Positions 17,972-26,237 of a DNA stretch of 64,000 nucleotides are shown here, in pieces. Where the stretch lies: contig NZ_JBFEFI010000003.1 in the NCBI RefSeq assembly GCF_040717535.1, positions 256,001 to 320,000 on the forward strand. The letters run 5' to 3'. This stretch comes from Thalassoglobus sp. JC818 (GTDB lineage Bacteria > Planctomycetota > Planctomycetia > Planctomycetales > Planctomycetaceae). A model generated the notes under the pieces. The model had not been told where the DNA came from, made no database searches, and saw nothing but the letters and a program-made list of their open reading frames with translations. Numbering within the stretch: the first letter of the stretch is position 1; the number at the start of each line of letters is the position of its first letter. Made by a program: the position numbers and the translations under genes.

Positions 17972-18865
17972 ATGGGAACACGCTCGACAAGCTGGAAGAA
18001 ACGAGGATGGCGTTGGGTTGTGTTTGCAGGGAGTGTTTTTCTGGGAATGCTACTCATGCTCGCTCTGCTTCAGCGGAAACTGATTTATGTTCCCGATTCT
18101 CGTCCGGTTGAGCTGTCAGACGCACTCAGCGTTTGTGAGTTAACTGAAGATGTCAAACTCGATGTCGCACCAGGTGTTCAACTTTGTGGCTGGCACAGTC
18201 GATGTTCTCCGCAAGAGCGAGCTTCAAAGCGGCTGGTCATCCTCTTTCCAGGAAACGCTGGCAACCGACTGAAGCGAGTCTCATTGCTGGAGCAGTATCA
18301 TCAGCTCAACTGCGACACATTAATTTTCGACTACCGAGGTTATGGAGGAAGTGCGGGGTCGCCTGCTGAGTCAGATATTTCGGATGACTCACTCAAGGTT
18401 TGGGACTTCGCCATTGAGAAGCTTGGCTATCAACCTTCGCAGATCATTTGCAGTGGACAATCTTTGGGAGGAGGAGTCGCTACTCGGCTCGCCTGGGAAT
18501 TGTCCCAACGCAAGACTCCTCCCGCCGGGCTTATTCTAACGGCCACGTTTTCTTCACTCGCGGACGCAGCGAGTGTTCATTATCCGTGGTTACCGGTGAA
18601 AGCTTTGCTGGTCGAAAAATATCCTTCGGCCGAGCGGATCCGGAATGTCGACTGCCCACTGCTCGTGATTCATGGAAAACAGGACCGGATCGTCCCGTTC
18701 GAACTGGGGCAGAGATTGTTCGAAGCTGCTCCCGATCAGGTGCAGGGGATTCCGAAAACATTCGTCGAGCTTCCGCAGGCTGGTCACAATGACATTCTTC
18801 ATGTCGCTGCCGAGGACGTTCTTCATGCGAAACGAGCTTTCTTTCAGCAACTCGGTGATGACTAG
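17972..18865 (+). CDS. membrane-anchored alpha/beta hydrolase
   Basis: A 297-residue protein. Residues 13-33 (WVVFAGSVFLGMLLMLALLQ) form an N-terminal membrane anchor, followed by KLIYVPD. The hydrolase domain shows the oxyanion region LFPGNAGN, FDYRGYGGS, the nucleophile elbow GQSLGGG, the acidic HGKQDRIVP and the catalytic His in AGHNDIL. This is the ABHD13/BEM46-like group of serine hydrolases. It follows the HAD gene after 16 bases with AGGA upstream of its ATG. The substrate is unknown. The end of the gene lies 27 bases before a dispersed repeat. Confidence 0.88.
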   Translation: MGTRSTSWKKRGWRWVVFAGSVFLGMLLMLALLQRKLIYVPDSRPVELSDALSVCELTEDVKLDVAPGVQLCGWHSRCSPQERASKRLVILFPGNAGNRLKRVSLLEQYHQLNCDTLIFDYRGYGGSAGSPAESDISDDSLKVWDFAIEKLGYQPSQIICSGQSLGGGVATRLAWELSQRKTPPAGLILTATFSSLADAASVHYPWLPVKALLVEKYPSAERIRNVDCPLLVIHGKQDRIVPFELGQRLFEAAPDQVQGIPKTFVELPQAGHNDILHVAAEDVLHAKRAFFQQLGDD

Positions 18866-18892
18866 AGTATTTTCTGATTTTGTGTGCACGAC

Positions 18893-18966
18893 CTCGCACG
18901 AGCAAGCACAGCCTTTTAACTTGTGAAGCGGTGCAAGCGAGTGCATAGGAAAGAGCAACTTGCTCT
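18893..18966 (+). repeat. dispersed repeat, copy 1
   Basis: This non-coding segment contains CGCACGAGCAAGCACAG, then after about 42 bases GCGAGTGCATAGGAAAGAGC and CTTGCTCT. The same blocks with the same spacing (41 bases) occur in inverse orientation at 56813-56886. The short minus-strand frame crossing it is not a gene. Confidence 0.65.
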
Positions 18967-18998
18967 AAAACTTCACGTCGATTCAATTCGCTAACGTT

Positions 18999-19613
18999 AT
19001 GAAACCGCTCGATCGTGATAGTCTGGAGATGGCGAGACTCCACTTGATAGAAGCTGACCCCGTCCTCGCGGAGTTGATCGATCGTGTCGGGCCTTGCACG
19101 CTGAAGCGGCAGACGAATCGGTATCGAACGCTTCTACGTGCCATCGTCGGTCAACAAATCTCTGCCGCAGCTGCCAAATCTGTTTTTCGTCGACTCGAAG
19201 CAGCGGTTCATACGTCGACCTTACAGCCTGAGTCTGTTGCCGAGTTGACTGATGAGGAATTACGGAGCGTCGGGTTGTCGTCACAAAAGAGTAGATACAT
19301 CCGCGATCTCACCGAGCACGTTCTCGATGGACGGCTCAAGCTGCGCGCTTTGCATCACCGGTCGGATGAAGAAGTCATCGAGTTGCTGACAGACGTGAAG
19401 GGAATCGGTCACTGGACTGCGCAGATGTTTTTGATGTTTTCTCTCGGGCGACCTGATGTCCTTCCGTGGGGAGATCTCGGAATTCAGACTGCGATGAAGA
19501 GGCTCTATCAACTCGACGAACTTCCCGATCGTGTTCACTGTCACGCTCTCGCGGAACCTTGGCGACCTTACTCAACCGTGGCCTGTTTATATCTCTGGAG
19601 AACGATCGACTGA
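18999..19613 (+). CDS. AlkA-type DNA-3-methyladenine glycosylase
   Basis: This 204-residue base-excision repair enzyme belongs to the HhH-GPD superfamily. Visible parts are YRTLLRAIVGQQIS, the helix-hairpin-helix LTDVKGIGHWTAQMFLMFSLGR and the catalytic aspartate in LPWGDLGIQTA near residue 158. The end PWRPYSTVACLYLWR is typical of AlkA and yeast MAG1. It lacks the N-terminal beta domain of E. coli AlkA (282 residues) and matches the shorter MAG-type length. It should remove alkylated purines. It stands alone between the repeat at 18.9 kb and the DUF1501 gene. Confidence 0.92.
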   Translation: MKPLDRDSLEMARLHLIEADPVLAELIDRVGPCTLKRQTNRYRTLLRAIVGQQISAAAAKSVFRRLEAAVHTSTLQPESVAELTDEELRSVGLSSQKSRYIRDLTEHVLDGRLKLRALHHRSDEEVIELLTDVKGIGHWTAQMFLMFSLGRPDVLPWGDLGIQTAMKRLYQLDELPDRVHCHALAEPWRPYSTVACLYLWRTID

Positions 19614-19794
19614 CGTCAGCATTGGTTCTAAGAGATCAATGCTGAAGCAATTGATCACGCGCAGTTGCCGATAGATACGGCACTCTCGGCGTTTAATCCA
19701 AATCAATTGGTGATCAGGTTTGGTTTCAGTCGTCGACTGATGGTATGCTCGTAGTCCGTGCACGCCTTCTGTTACTTCTGAGGGGTCCGATTCA

Positions 19795-21189
19795 GTGCTC
19801 AGTTTTGTAGACAGCAGCAATCGAGGAAGTCGTCGAGAATTCCTCCGCATCGGAAGTTTAGCGCTCGGAGGATTAGGGCTTCCCGGACTTTGGCGAAACG
19901 CGATCGGAGCAGATCACGCTCCCGGACTGCTGACGGATCGCTCAGTCGTGTTTGTATTCATGCACGGTGGGCCGAGTCAGATCGAGACGTTCGATCCGAA
20001 AATGGATGCTCCGGTGGAAATCGCCAGTGTCACCGGCGAAATCTCGACGAAGCTGCCCGGCGTGACCTTCGGAAGCAGCTTTCCTGAGTTGGCCTCTCTT
20101 GCCGATCAATTCTGTGTTGTTCGTTCGTTTCAGACCGGCAACGGAATTCACGATGTGAAACCGGTCGTCAGTTCGGCGACGTCAAATATCAATCTCGGCT
20201 CGCTGTACTCCCGCATCGCTGGCCAAAATCGTCCTGATACCGGGATGCCGACGAATGTCTGCCTCTTCCCGCGATCAGTGGATGATTCAACGATGCCCGC
20301 TTTCAAAGAGCTGGGCGATCTCGAATCGACGGGAACACTCGGAACCGGTTATCGCCCCTTCAGTCCCAGCGGAGGAGGGGACCTGCAACAGGACATGCAG
20401 CTGCATCTCTCGCTTGATCGATTAAACGACCGTCGCAAGTTGCTTCAGAATCTGGATCGAATCCAAACGGGAGTTGATAGCAATCCGGAATGGGACAGCC
20501 TCAATAAATTGACTCATCAAGCCTTCAGTACAGTTCTGGGCGGCATTGCGGACGCGTTTGACCTTTCACGTGAAGATCCGAAAACCGTCGCCATGTACGA
20601 TACGGCGCCGCTTGTTCGACCGGATGCGATCGATAAGAAATGGAACAACCACAAGCGATATGCTGATAACGGGAAAAGTTTCGGCAAGCTGATGCTTCTC
20701 GCACGACGACTCTGTGAACGCGGGTGTGGATTCGTCACCGTGACAACCAATTTTGTATGGGACATGCACGCCGATCAGAACAACGCCGGCATGGCGGAAG
20801 GCATGAAGTATCTCGGTGGTCCGTTTGATCGCGGGATATCAGCATTCTTGAAAGACCTTCGGCAGCGGGGGCTTTCAGACAAAATCCTGCTCGTCTGCTG
20901 CGGGGAAATGGGGCGTACTCCGAGAATCAATGCTGGTGGCGGACGAGATCATTGGGGCCGACTCGCTCCGCTGATGTTGTCTGGACCGGGGATTCCACGA
21001 GGTGCTGTCTTCGGCGAATCGACGCGCGATGCGTCCGAGCCGTTGTCGACTCCTGTCGGAATTCCGCATCTTGTGTCGACAGTCTTGAATTCTCTCATCG
21101 ATGGAGGCACGCTTCGCCTGGACACAGCTACGCCGCGAGAAGTCACCAACGCGGTCTTCGCTCCTCCCATTCCCTTTGCGAATGCTTAA
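19795..21189 (+). CDS. DUF1501 protein, Tat-exported sulfatase-like
   Basis: A 464-residue protein starting with GTG; GAGGGG lies upstream. The N-terminus carries a twin-arginine signal (SRREFLRIGSLALGGLGLPG), so it should be exported folded. The DUF1501 domain has an alkaline-phosphatase/sulfatase-like layout: FVFMHGGPSQIETFDPK near residues 55-70, VVRSF near residue 110, FVTVTTNFVWDMHAD, and CCGEMGRTPRINAGGGRDHW near residues 365-385. In planctomycetes such genes are very often next to DUF1549/DUF1553 cytochrome-like genes; here none is adjacent. The reaction is unknown; metal-dependent hydrolase activity is inferred from the fold. Confidence 0.9.
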   Translation: MLSFVDSSNRGSRREFLRIGSLALGGLGLPGLWRNAIGADHAPGLLTDRSVVFVFMHGGPSQIETFDPKMDAPVEIASVTGEISTKLPGVTFGSSFPELASLADQFCVVRSFQTGNGIHDVKPVVSSATSNINLGSLYSRIAGQNRPDTGMPTNVCLFPRSVDDSTMPAFKELGDLESTGTLGTGYRPFSPSGGGDLQQDMQLHLSLDRLNDRRKLLQNLDRIQTGVDSNPEWDSLNKLTHQAFSTVLGGIADAFDLSREDPKTVAMYDTAPLVRPDAIDKKWNNHKRYADNGKSFGKLMLLARRLCERGCGFVTVTTNFVWDMHADQNNAGMAEGMKYLGGPFDRGISAFLKDLRQRGLSDKILLVCCGEMGRTPRINAGGGRDHWGRLAPLMLSGPGIPRGAVFGESTRDASEPLSTPVGIPHLVSTVLNSLIDGGTLRLDTATPREVTNAVFAPPIPFANA

Positions 21190-21361
21190 TCCATTTTCAA
21201 AGTTTCTATTCCCTCGTCTCGCCTGATTGAAATAATTGACCGACCCGCGAGTCCTTGATCATTCGCGGTGTGTGTTGAGCATTTTCATTCTCTTCTTTCA
21301 GACGTATCCGGCGAACCTCACGGTCAGACTCTGTTTGACCTGACAACTGGCTTGATGACTT

Positions 21362-21958
21362 ATGGCGAAAACCGATAGAGACTGGGACCAGAAGTACCGA
21401 ACAAACGAGACTCCCTGGGATTCTGGAATTCCCTCTCTGGAGCTGCGACGTGTTCTTGAATCAGCGACCCTGCCGCCAACGACTGCGCTGGAGTTAGGCT
21501 GCGGAACCGGGACGAACGCGATCTATCTCGCTGAGAGCGGATGGCAAGTTGCTGCTGTCGATTGCTCGGCTCCTGCACTCGAATTGGCTCGTCGAAAGTC
21601 TGAGAAAGCAGAAGTGGAAGTCGAGTGGATTCTTGACGATGTCGTTCGCTTCGGAGCAGATCGAGAACCAGTCGATTTCGTCTTCGATCGAGGTTGTTAC
21701 CACTGCTGTCGACGAGTCGATCTGGAAGGCTATCTGGAGACGCTTGAAGCAGTCACTAAAACCGGTAGCAAAATGCTTGTTTTGTGCGGCAACACGAATT
21801 CAACCGAAGCGGGCGGTCCGCCGCGCGTCTCGAAATCCGAGATCGAAGCTGAGTTTTCTCCGCTGTTTGAATTCCATCACATTCGTGAGTTCCACTTTGA
21901 GGATGCAGGGAACGTGCAAGGCCCTCTGGGGTGGTCGGTGTTGATGTCGAGAAGGTGA
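21362..21958 (+). CDS. class I SAM-dependent methyltransferase (TPMT-like)
   Basis: A 198-residue Rossmann-fold methyltransferase. The N-terminal block WDQKYRTNETPWDSGIPS resembles thiopurine methyltransferase/TehB-type enzymes. Motif I is ALELGCGTGTNAIYLAESGW, the SAM-binding acidic end is VAAVDCSAPALELAR, and motif II FVFDRGCYHCC contains clustered cysteines. The C-terminal GPLGWSVLMSRR closes the sheet. The acceptor is unknown; small thiol or metalloid compounds are typical for the group. It precedes ispA by 141 bases on the same strand. Confidence 0.88.
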   Translation: MAKTDRDWDQKYRTNETPWDSGIPSLELRRVLESATLPPTTALELGCGTGTNAIYLAESGWQVAAVDCSAPALELARRKSEKAEVEVEWILDDVVRFGADREPVDFVFDRGCYHCCRRVDLEGYLETLEAVTKTGSKMLVLCGNTNSTEAGGPPRVSKSEIEAEFSPLFEFHHIREFHFEDAGNVQGPLGWSVLMSRR

Positions 21959-22099
21959 GCAAACTGAGCAATTGATTGGGAGTTCAGCTTGGAAAATCAC
22001 GCTGTCTTGGCAAAACTTGCACTCCGTTGATTGACGCAACCGTTCTCCTTACGGTTCAATGCGGTATTCATCCATTCTTCACTCAATTCTCAGTGTCAA

Positions 22100-22993
22100 A
22101 TGCAGCAAGTCTCCGACCTTTCCAGGTACCTTGACCAACTCAGGGTTCAGATCGAAGAGTCGCTGATCTCTGCCACGACATTTTCTGATCAATGTCCGCC
22201 GCAACTTTTGGAAGCGGTGCGATACAGCTTGCTGGCCCCGGGGAAAAGAGTCCGCCCGTGCCTGGCACTCATGGCTTGCGATGCTTGCGGAGAACCTGCC
22301 GAGAAAGCGATTCCCGCTGCCATCTCACTGGAAATGATCCATTGTTATTCGTTGATTCATGACGATCTCCCCGCGATGGACGACGATGATCTCCGTCGCG
22401 GACGGCCGACGAATCACATCAAATTTGGTGAAGCAACAGCGATTCTCGCAGGCGATGCCCTGCTGACGCGTGCGTTTGAAGTTCTCGCGCTCGGAATCGA
22501 AGAGGCTGACATCGCGGTCGCCTGCATTTCTGAACTTGCTTCCGCTGCGGGGGCAGAGGGAATGGTCGGCGGGCAACAGGCGGACCTTGAAGCAGAAACG
22601 CGAACAATCACTGATCCCAAGGAGCTTCAGGGGATTCACCGTCGTAAAACCGGGCGTCTTTTGGCTGCGTCCCTTCTGATGGGCGGACGCATTGCCCGAG
22701 CCGACGACGAAACACTCGAATGCCTGAAGATTTATGGCGAATCGGTTGGATTAGCGTTTCAAATTGCGGATGATCTCTTGGATGTGGTCGGGGATTCCGC
22801 GAAAATGGGGAAACACGTCCAGAAGGATGCCGATCACGGAAAATCGACTTACCCCGGACTTCTGGGAATTGAAACAAGCCGATCGAAAGCTTCGCAGCTG
22901 ATCGATCAGGCTTGCGATGCTGTCTCATGTTTTGGAGAACAGGGACAGCACTTAATTGATTTAGCGAAATATCTCATCGAGCGAGACCATTGA
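22100..22993 (+). CDS. ispA: polyprenyl synthetase (farnesyl/geranylgeranyl diphosphate synthase)
   Basis: This 297-residue prenyltransferase condenses IPP with allylic diphosphates. The first Asp-rich motif is HDDLPAMDDDDLRRGRP (DDx4D form) and the second is FQIADDLLDVVGD. GKRVRPCLAL and GGQQADLEAE are also diagnostic. The two residues between the Asp pairs of the first motif are typical of bacterial FPP/GGPP synthases. I chose the ATG at 22100 rather than an in-frame TTG at 22031 because the sequence MQQVSDLSRYLDQLR starts the conserved region. The stop overlaps the dxs start (TGATG), so the two are translationally coupled. Product chain length cannot be decided here. Confidence 0.93.
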   Translation: MQQVSDLSRYLDQLRVQIEESLISATTFSDQCPPQLLEAVRYSLLAPGKRVRPCLALMACDACGEPAEKAIPAAISLEMIHCYSLIHDDLPAMDDDDLRRGRPTNHIKFGEATAILAGDALLTRAFEVLALGIEEADIAVACISELASAAGAEGMVGGQQADLEAETRTITDPKELQGIHRRKTGRLLAASLLMGGRIARADDETLECLKIYGESVGLAFQIADDLLDVVGDSAKMGKHVQKDADHGKSTYPGLLGIETSRSKASQLIDQACDAVSCFGEQGQHLIDLAKYLIERDH

Positions 22994-24906
22994 TGGAATA
23001 CGAATTGCTCCCCATGATCAGTTCCCCTGAGGAGCTGAAAACCCTGTCCAATCAGCAGCTCGAACAGCTTGCCGAAGAGATTCGCGAAGCATTGTGTGAG
23101 ATTGTTTCCGATCGTCCTGCGCACTTTGCGAGTAACTTGGGAGTAGTCGAACTCGCGATTGCGCTGCATCTGGTTTTCGACTTCTCGAAGGATCGCCTGA
23201 TCTGGGATACCGGGCATCAGATCTATCCTCACAAATTGCTGACTGGCCGATTTCCAGAATTCCAAACCATTCGTCGCAAAGGTGGGTTGATGGGGTATCC
23301 CAACCCATCTGAAAGCGACTACGACCTGTTCATGACTGGTCACGCCGGAGCGAGCGTCTCGACTTCACTCGGACTGAAAGCTGGTGACGACCTTGTCTAT
23401 CCGGGCGAGAATCGAAAGTCCGTGGCGGTCCTCGGAGATGGTGCGCTGCCGTCGGGTGTCGTTTTCGAAGCATTCAACAACGCTGCGGGACTCAACAAAG
23501 ACCTGCTTGTCATTCTCAACGACAACAAGATGGGAATCTGCCCGCGCGTCGGTGGTCTGGCCAAGTACCTCGATAAAGCTCGGGCTGCTCCATTCTATAA
23601 CGGGTTGAAGCGAGACGTGTCATGGTTGCTTAACAAGGTCCCGATGATTGGGGAATCTGCAGCAGACACACTAGGAAACTTCAAAGACGCAGTGAAGAGC
23701 TTCCTGCATGGCGGGATGCTGTTTGAAGAACTCGGGTTTCGATACGTTGGTCCCGTTGATGGCCACGATCTTTCATCGCTGCAAGATGCGTTGAAGATGG
23801 TTAAAGAAATCAAGGGGCCTGTACTGCTTCACGTCTTCACTGAGAAGGGACACGGCTTCGAGCCAGCCTCTCAGAATCCTGTGAAGTTCCACACGCCTGC
23901 TCCGTTCTGTCGTGACGAAGATGTGGGAGTTGTCTACGCCCCCAAAGCTTCCAGCCCGGCTTATACAGATGTCGTGAGCGATTCGATTCACTCGGCGATG
24001 TCTGAGAATGAGAAAGTTTGTGTTCTGACTGCAGCGATGTGTCAGGGGAATAAACTGGATCAGATTCGCGCCGACTTCCCCGATCGCTTTTTCGATACCG
24101 GAATTTGTGAAGGACACGCTGTGGCGTTTGCCGGAGGAATGGCGAAGTCTGGAATGCGTCCGGTTGTTGACATTTACAGCACATTCCTGCAGAGAAGCTT
24201 CGACCACATTTTCCAGGAAGTTGCACTGCAAAATCTACCGGTCACTTTCTGTCTCGATCGAGCCGGTTTGTGCGGTCCAGATGGTCCGACGCACCACGGC
24301 TTGTTCGACGTCTCGTACATGCGTGTCTTCCCGAACATCACGATCATGGCTCCCGGCGACACACTCGACGTCGCCCCAATGCTCAACTTCTGTTTGACGC
24401 ATGACGGTCCTGCGTCCATTCGATATCCCAAGACCAAAGCAGAGACGATCGAACGCGATTTCGCCGAAATCGAATACGGAAAATCGGAAGTCATCCGCTG
24501 GGGTGAAGATGGAATGTTCGTTGCGTTCGGTGCGCAGCTGCCCACATGTGTTGCTGCCGCTGAGCGATTGGCTAAGGACGGAGTTGATGTTGGTGTCATC
24601 AACGCACGTTTCCTAAGACCTCTCGATACCGAAACGATCTTCCGAGCGATTCAGGATACAGGATTTGTCATCACTGTCGAAGAAAACACTCTGTGCGGTG
24701 GATTCGGGAGTGCCGTCCTGGAAGCAGCCAATGATGCTGGAATTCGAACAGACAACATTCGTCGTCTCGGAATTCCGGATCATTTCATCGAACATGGTGA
24801 ACGCAGCGAGTTACTGGCAGACCTTGGCCTCGACGTTGCCGGGTTGATGAAAGCCGCTCATGAGATGTCGCAAAAACATCTCTCCAGCGATTCAGCAGTT
24901 GCTTGA
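22993..24906 (+). CDS. dxs: 1-deoxy-D-xylulose-5-phosphate synthase
   Basis: This 637-residue thiamine-diphosphate enzyme makes DXP from pyruvate and glyceraldehyde-3-phosphate, the first step of the MEP pathway. Visible motifs are WDTGHQIYPHKLLTGR, GHAGASVSTSLGLK, the ThDP motif VLGDGALPSGVVFEAFNNA..NDNKMGI, and GPVDGHDL. The pyrimidine-domain Glu is in TGICEGHAVAFAGGMA; DRAGLCGPDGPTHHG and the C-terminal transketolase domain with VEENTLCGGFG follow. The length is normal. The ATG at 22993 shares a base with the ispA stop (22991-22993), so translation is coupled. ispH for the final step is at 6922-7860. Confidence 0.97.
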   Translation: MEYELLPMISSPEELKTLSNQQLEQLAEEIREALCEIVSDRPAHFASNLGVVELAIALHLVFDFSKDRLIWDTGHQIYPHKLLTGRFPEFQTIRRKGGLMGYPNPSESDYDLFMTGHAGASVSTSLGLKAGDDLVYPGENRKSVAVLGDGALPSGVVFEAFNNAAGLNKDLLVILNDNKMGICPRVGGLAKYLDKARAAPFYNGLKRDVSWLLNKVPMIGESAADTLGNFKDAVKSFLHGGMLFEELGFRYVGPVDGHDLSSLQDALKMVKEIKGPVLLHVFTEKGHGFEPASQNPVKFHTPAPFCRDEDVGVVYAPKASSPAYTDVVSDSIHSAMSENEKVCVLTAAMCQGNKLDQIRADFPDRFFDTGICEGHAVAFAGGMAKSGMRPVVDIYSTFLQRSFDHIFQEVALQNLPVTFCLDRAGLCGPDGPTHHGLFDVSYMRVFPNITIMAPGDTLDVAPMLNFCLTHDGPASIRYPKTKAETIERDFAEIEYGKSEVIRWGEDGMFVAFGAQLPTCVAAAERLAKDGVDVGVINARFLRPLDTETIFRAIQDTGFVITVEENTLCGGFGSAVLEAANDAGIRTDNIRRLGIPDHFIEHGERSELLADLGLDVAGLMKAAHEMSQKHLSSDSAVA

Positions 24907-24930
24907 TCGATTGATGGAACCGAGTTCGCA

Positions 24931-25938
24931 TTACGGTTTCGCGTAGAGGAATTCGCAGTCTTCGTACCGCGTCCCTTGTGAGTCTGTCACAGCGAATTGG
25001 GTTGGTCCCCACATGGAAACGCCTGCGTACTCGCCAGATTTGGCGAGTACGTAGAATTTCAAACCGAAGTTAGGGCGTCCATCGTCACCCAGCAAGTAGG
25101 GTTCGCCGACGTGGTTGGCAATGCGTTTCATGGCTTCCAACCCAGCTTCAGCAGGGCTGAGGCCAGATCGCATCAGTTCGACGACTGCAAACGACGAGCA
25201 GTTCCGGACATTCTCTTCTCCTCGTCCTGTGCTTCCACAACTTCCGATTTCATTGTCGACATACAGTCCCGCCCCCGGAATGGCGGAGTCTCCGACGCGT
25301 CCGGGGAGTTTGAAAGCGAGTCCACTCGTGGTGGTGACGCACGAGAGATCTCCGCTCCCATCGATGCATGAGCAATGGATCGTTCCGGTGGGGCGATCAA
25401 CAACCTCGCTGCGTTGATACGCATTGTGTGTGCTTTCCGTCCCGGGCTTCATCTTCGCAAAGAACTTCTGAACTTCAGGAGCCAGAGTCTCCCACGGCGG
25501 AGGAACCCAGTCCTCGCGTGTTGAGTTCGTCTGTTTCCAATACAGCCAGATTTGACGGGCAGTTTCTGTCAGCAAATTCTCCTCTGGGAACCCGTTCGCC
25601 CTTGCGAACTCGGCAGCCCCGTCGCCGACAAGAAGTGCGTGCTTCGTCTGTTCCAGAACTAACTTCGCCAGACGAACTGCATGCCGATAGCCCTTGAGCC
25701 CTGCGACTCCTCCAACTCGATGCGTTGGTCCGTGCATGGCAGCAGCGTCGAGTTCAACTTCACCGTTGCAGTTGGGAAGCCCACCGTAACCAACGGTCAT
25801 ATCTGCTGGATCATCCTCAACAAGAGTCACCCCTTCGACGACTGCCGACAGCCCGTCCGATCCAGAGACGAGAGCGTGGTAAGCGTGGCGGGTTGCTTCG
25901 AGGCCGTTTTTCGACGAGATCACAGTGATTTCTGACAT
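24931..25938 (-). CDS. N4-(beta-N-acetylglucosaminyl)-L-asparaginase / isoaspartyl peptidase family
   Basis: A 335-residue Ntn-hydrolase. The ATG at 25938 has GGAAG seven bases upstream; an upstream in-frame extension has no supporting features. The family blocks are GLPNCNGEVELDAAAMHGP and VGGVAGLKGYRHAVRLAKLVLEQT. The autocleavage site is GTIHCSCID, with Thr as the nucleophile exposed after self-cleavage, followed by TTTSGLAFKLPGRVGDSAIPGAG and GRGEENVRNCSSF. This matches glycosylasparaginase more than plant-type asparaginase. No signal peptide is visible from this start, so a cytoplasmic location is suggested, unlike the exported flavobacterial enzyme. It converges with dxs, 24 bases apart. 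Confidence 0.9.
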   Translation of the reverse strand: MSEITVISSKNGLEATRHAYHALVSGSDGLSAVVEGVTLVEDDPADMTVGYGGLPNCNGEVELDAAAMHGPTHRVGGVAGLKGYRHAVRLAKLVLEQTKHALLVGDGAAEFARANGFPEENLLTETARQIWLYWKQTNSTREDWVPPPWETLAPEVQKFFAKMKPGTESTHNAYQRSEVVDRPTGTIHCSCIDGSGDLSCVTTTSGLAFKLPGRVGDSAIPGAGLYVDNEIGSCGSTGRGEENVRNCSSFAVVELMRSGLSPAEAGLEAMKRIANHVGEPYLLGDDGRPNFGLKFYVLAKSGEYAGVSMWGPTQFAVTDSQGTRYEDCEFLYAKP

Positions 25939-26237
25939 CGATCTTCCAAATGTTGTGGAAAGCTGAAACCATTCGAACAGGAAACAGGTTGTGTTTTCGT
26001 CGAGTTCCCCAACAAATTGCAAATCAGTGTGAACTTTTTGAGTCTGTTGACGTTCTCGACCATTGATGAGCTGACGTCACGACAGCAAGAGATGTTCTCG
26101 ATCTATCACAATTGCCAATGTGATTTTCGAGATTCTGAAATCCGGCACGCTATCGTGAAACGACTTCCGGGCTTCAATTCAAACTTTCATTCGGCGTCGA
26201 GTTCCTCTCGCGTTTTCCCCTCTTCGAAAAATTCAAG

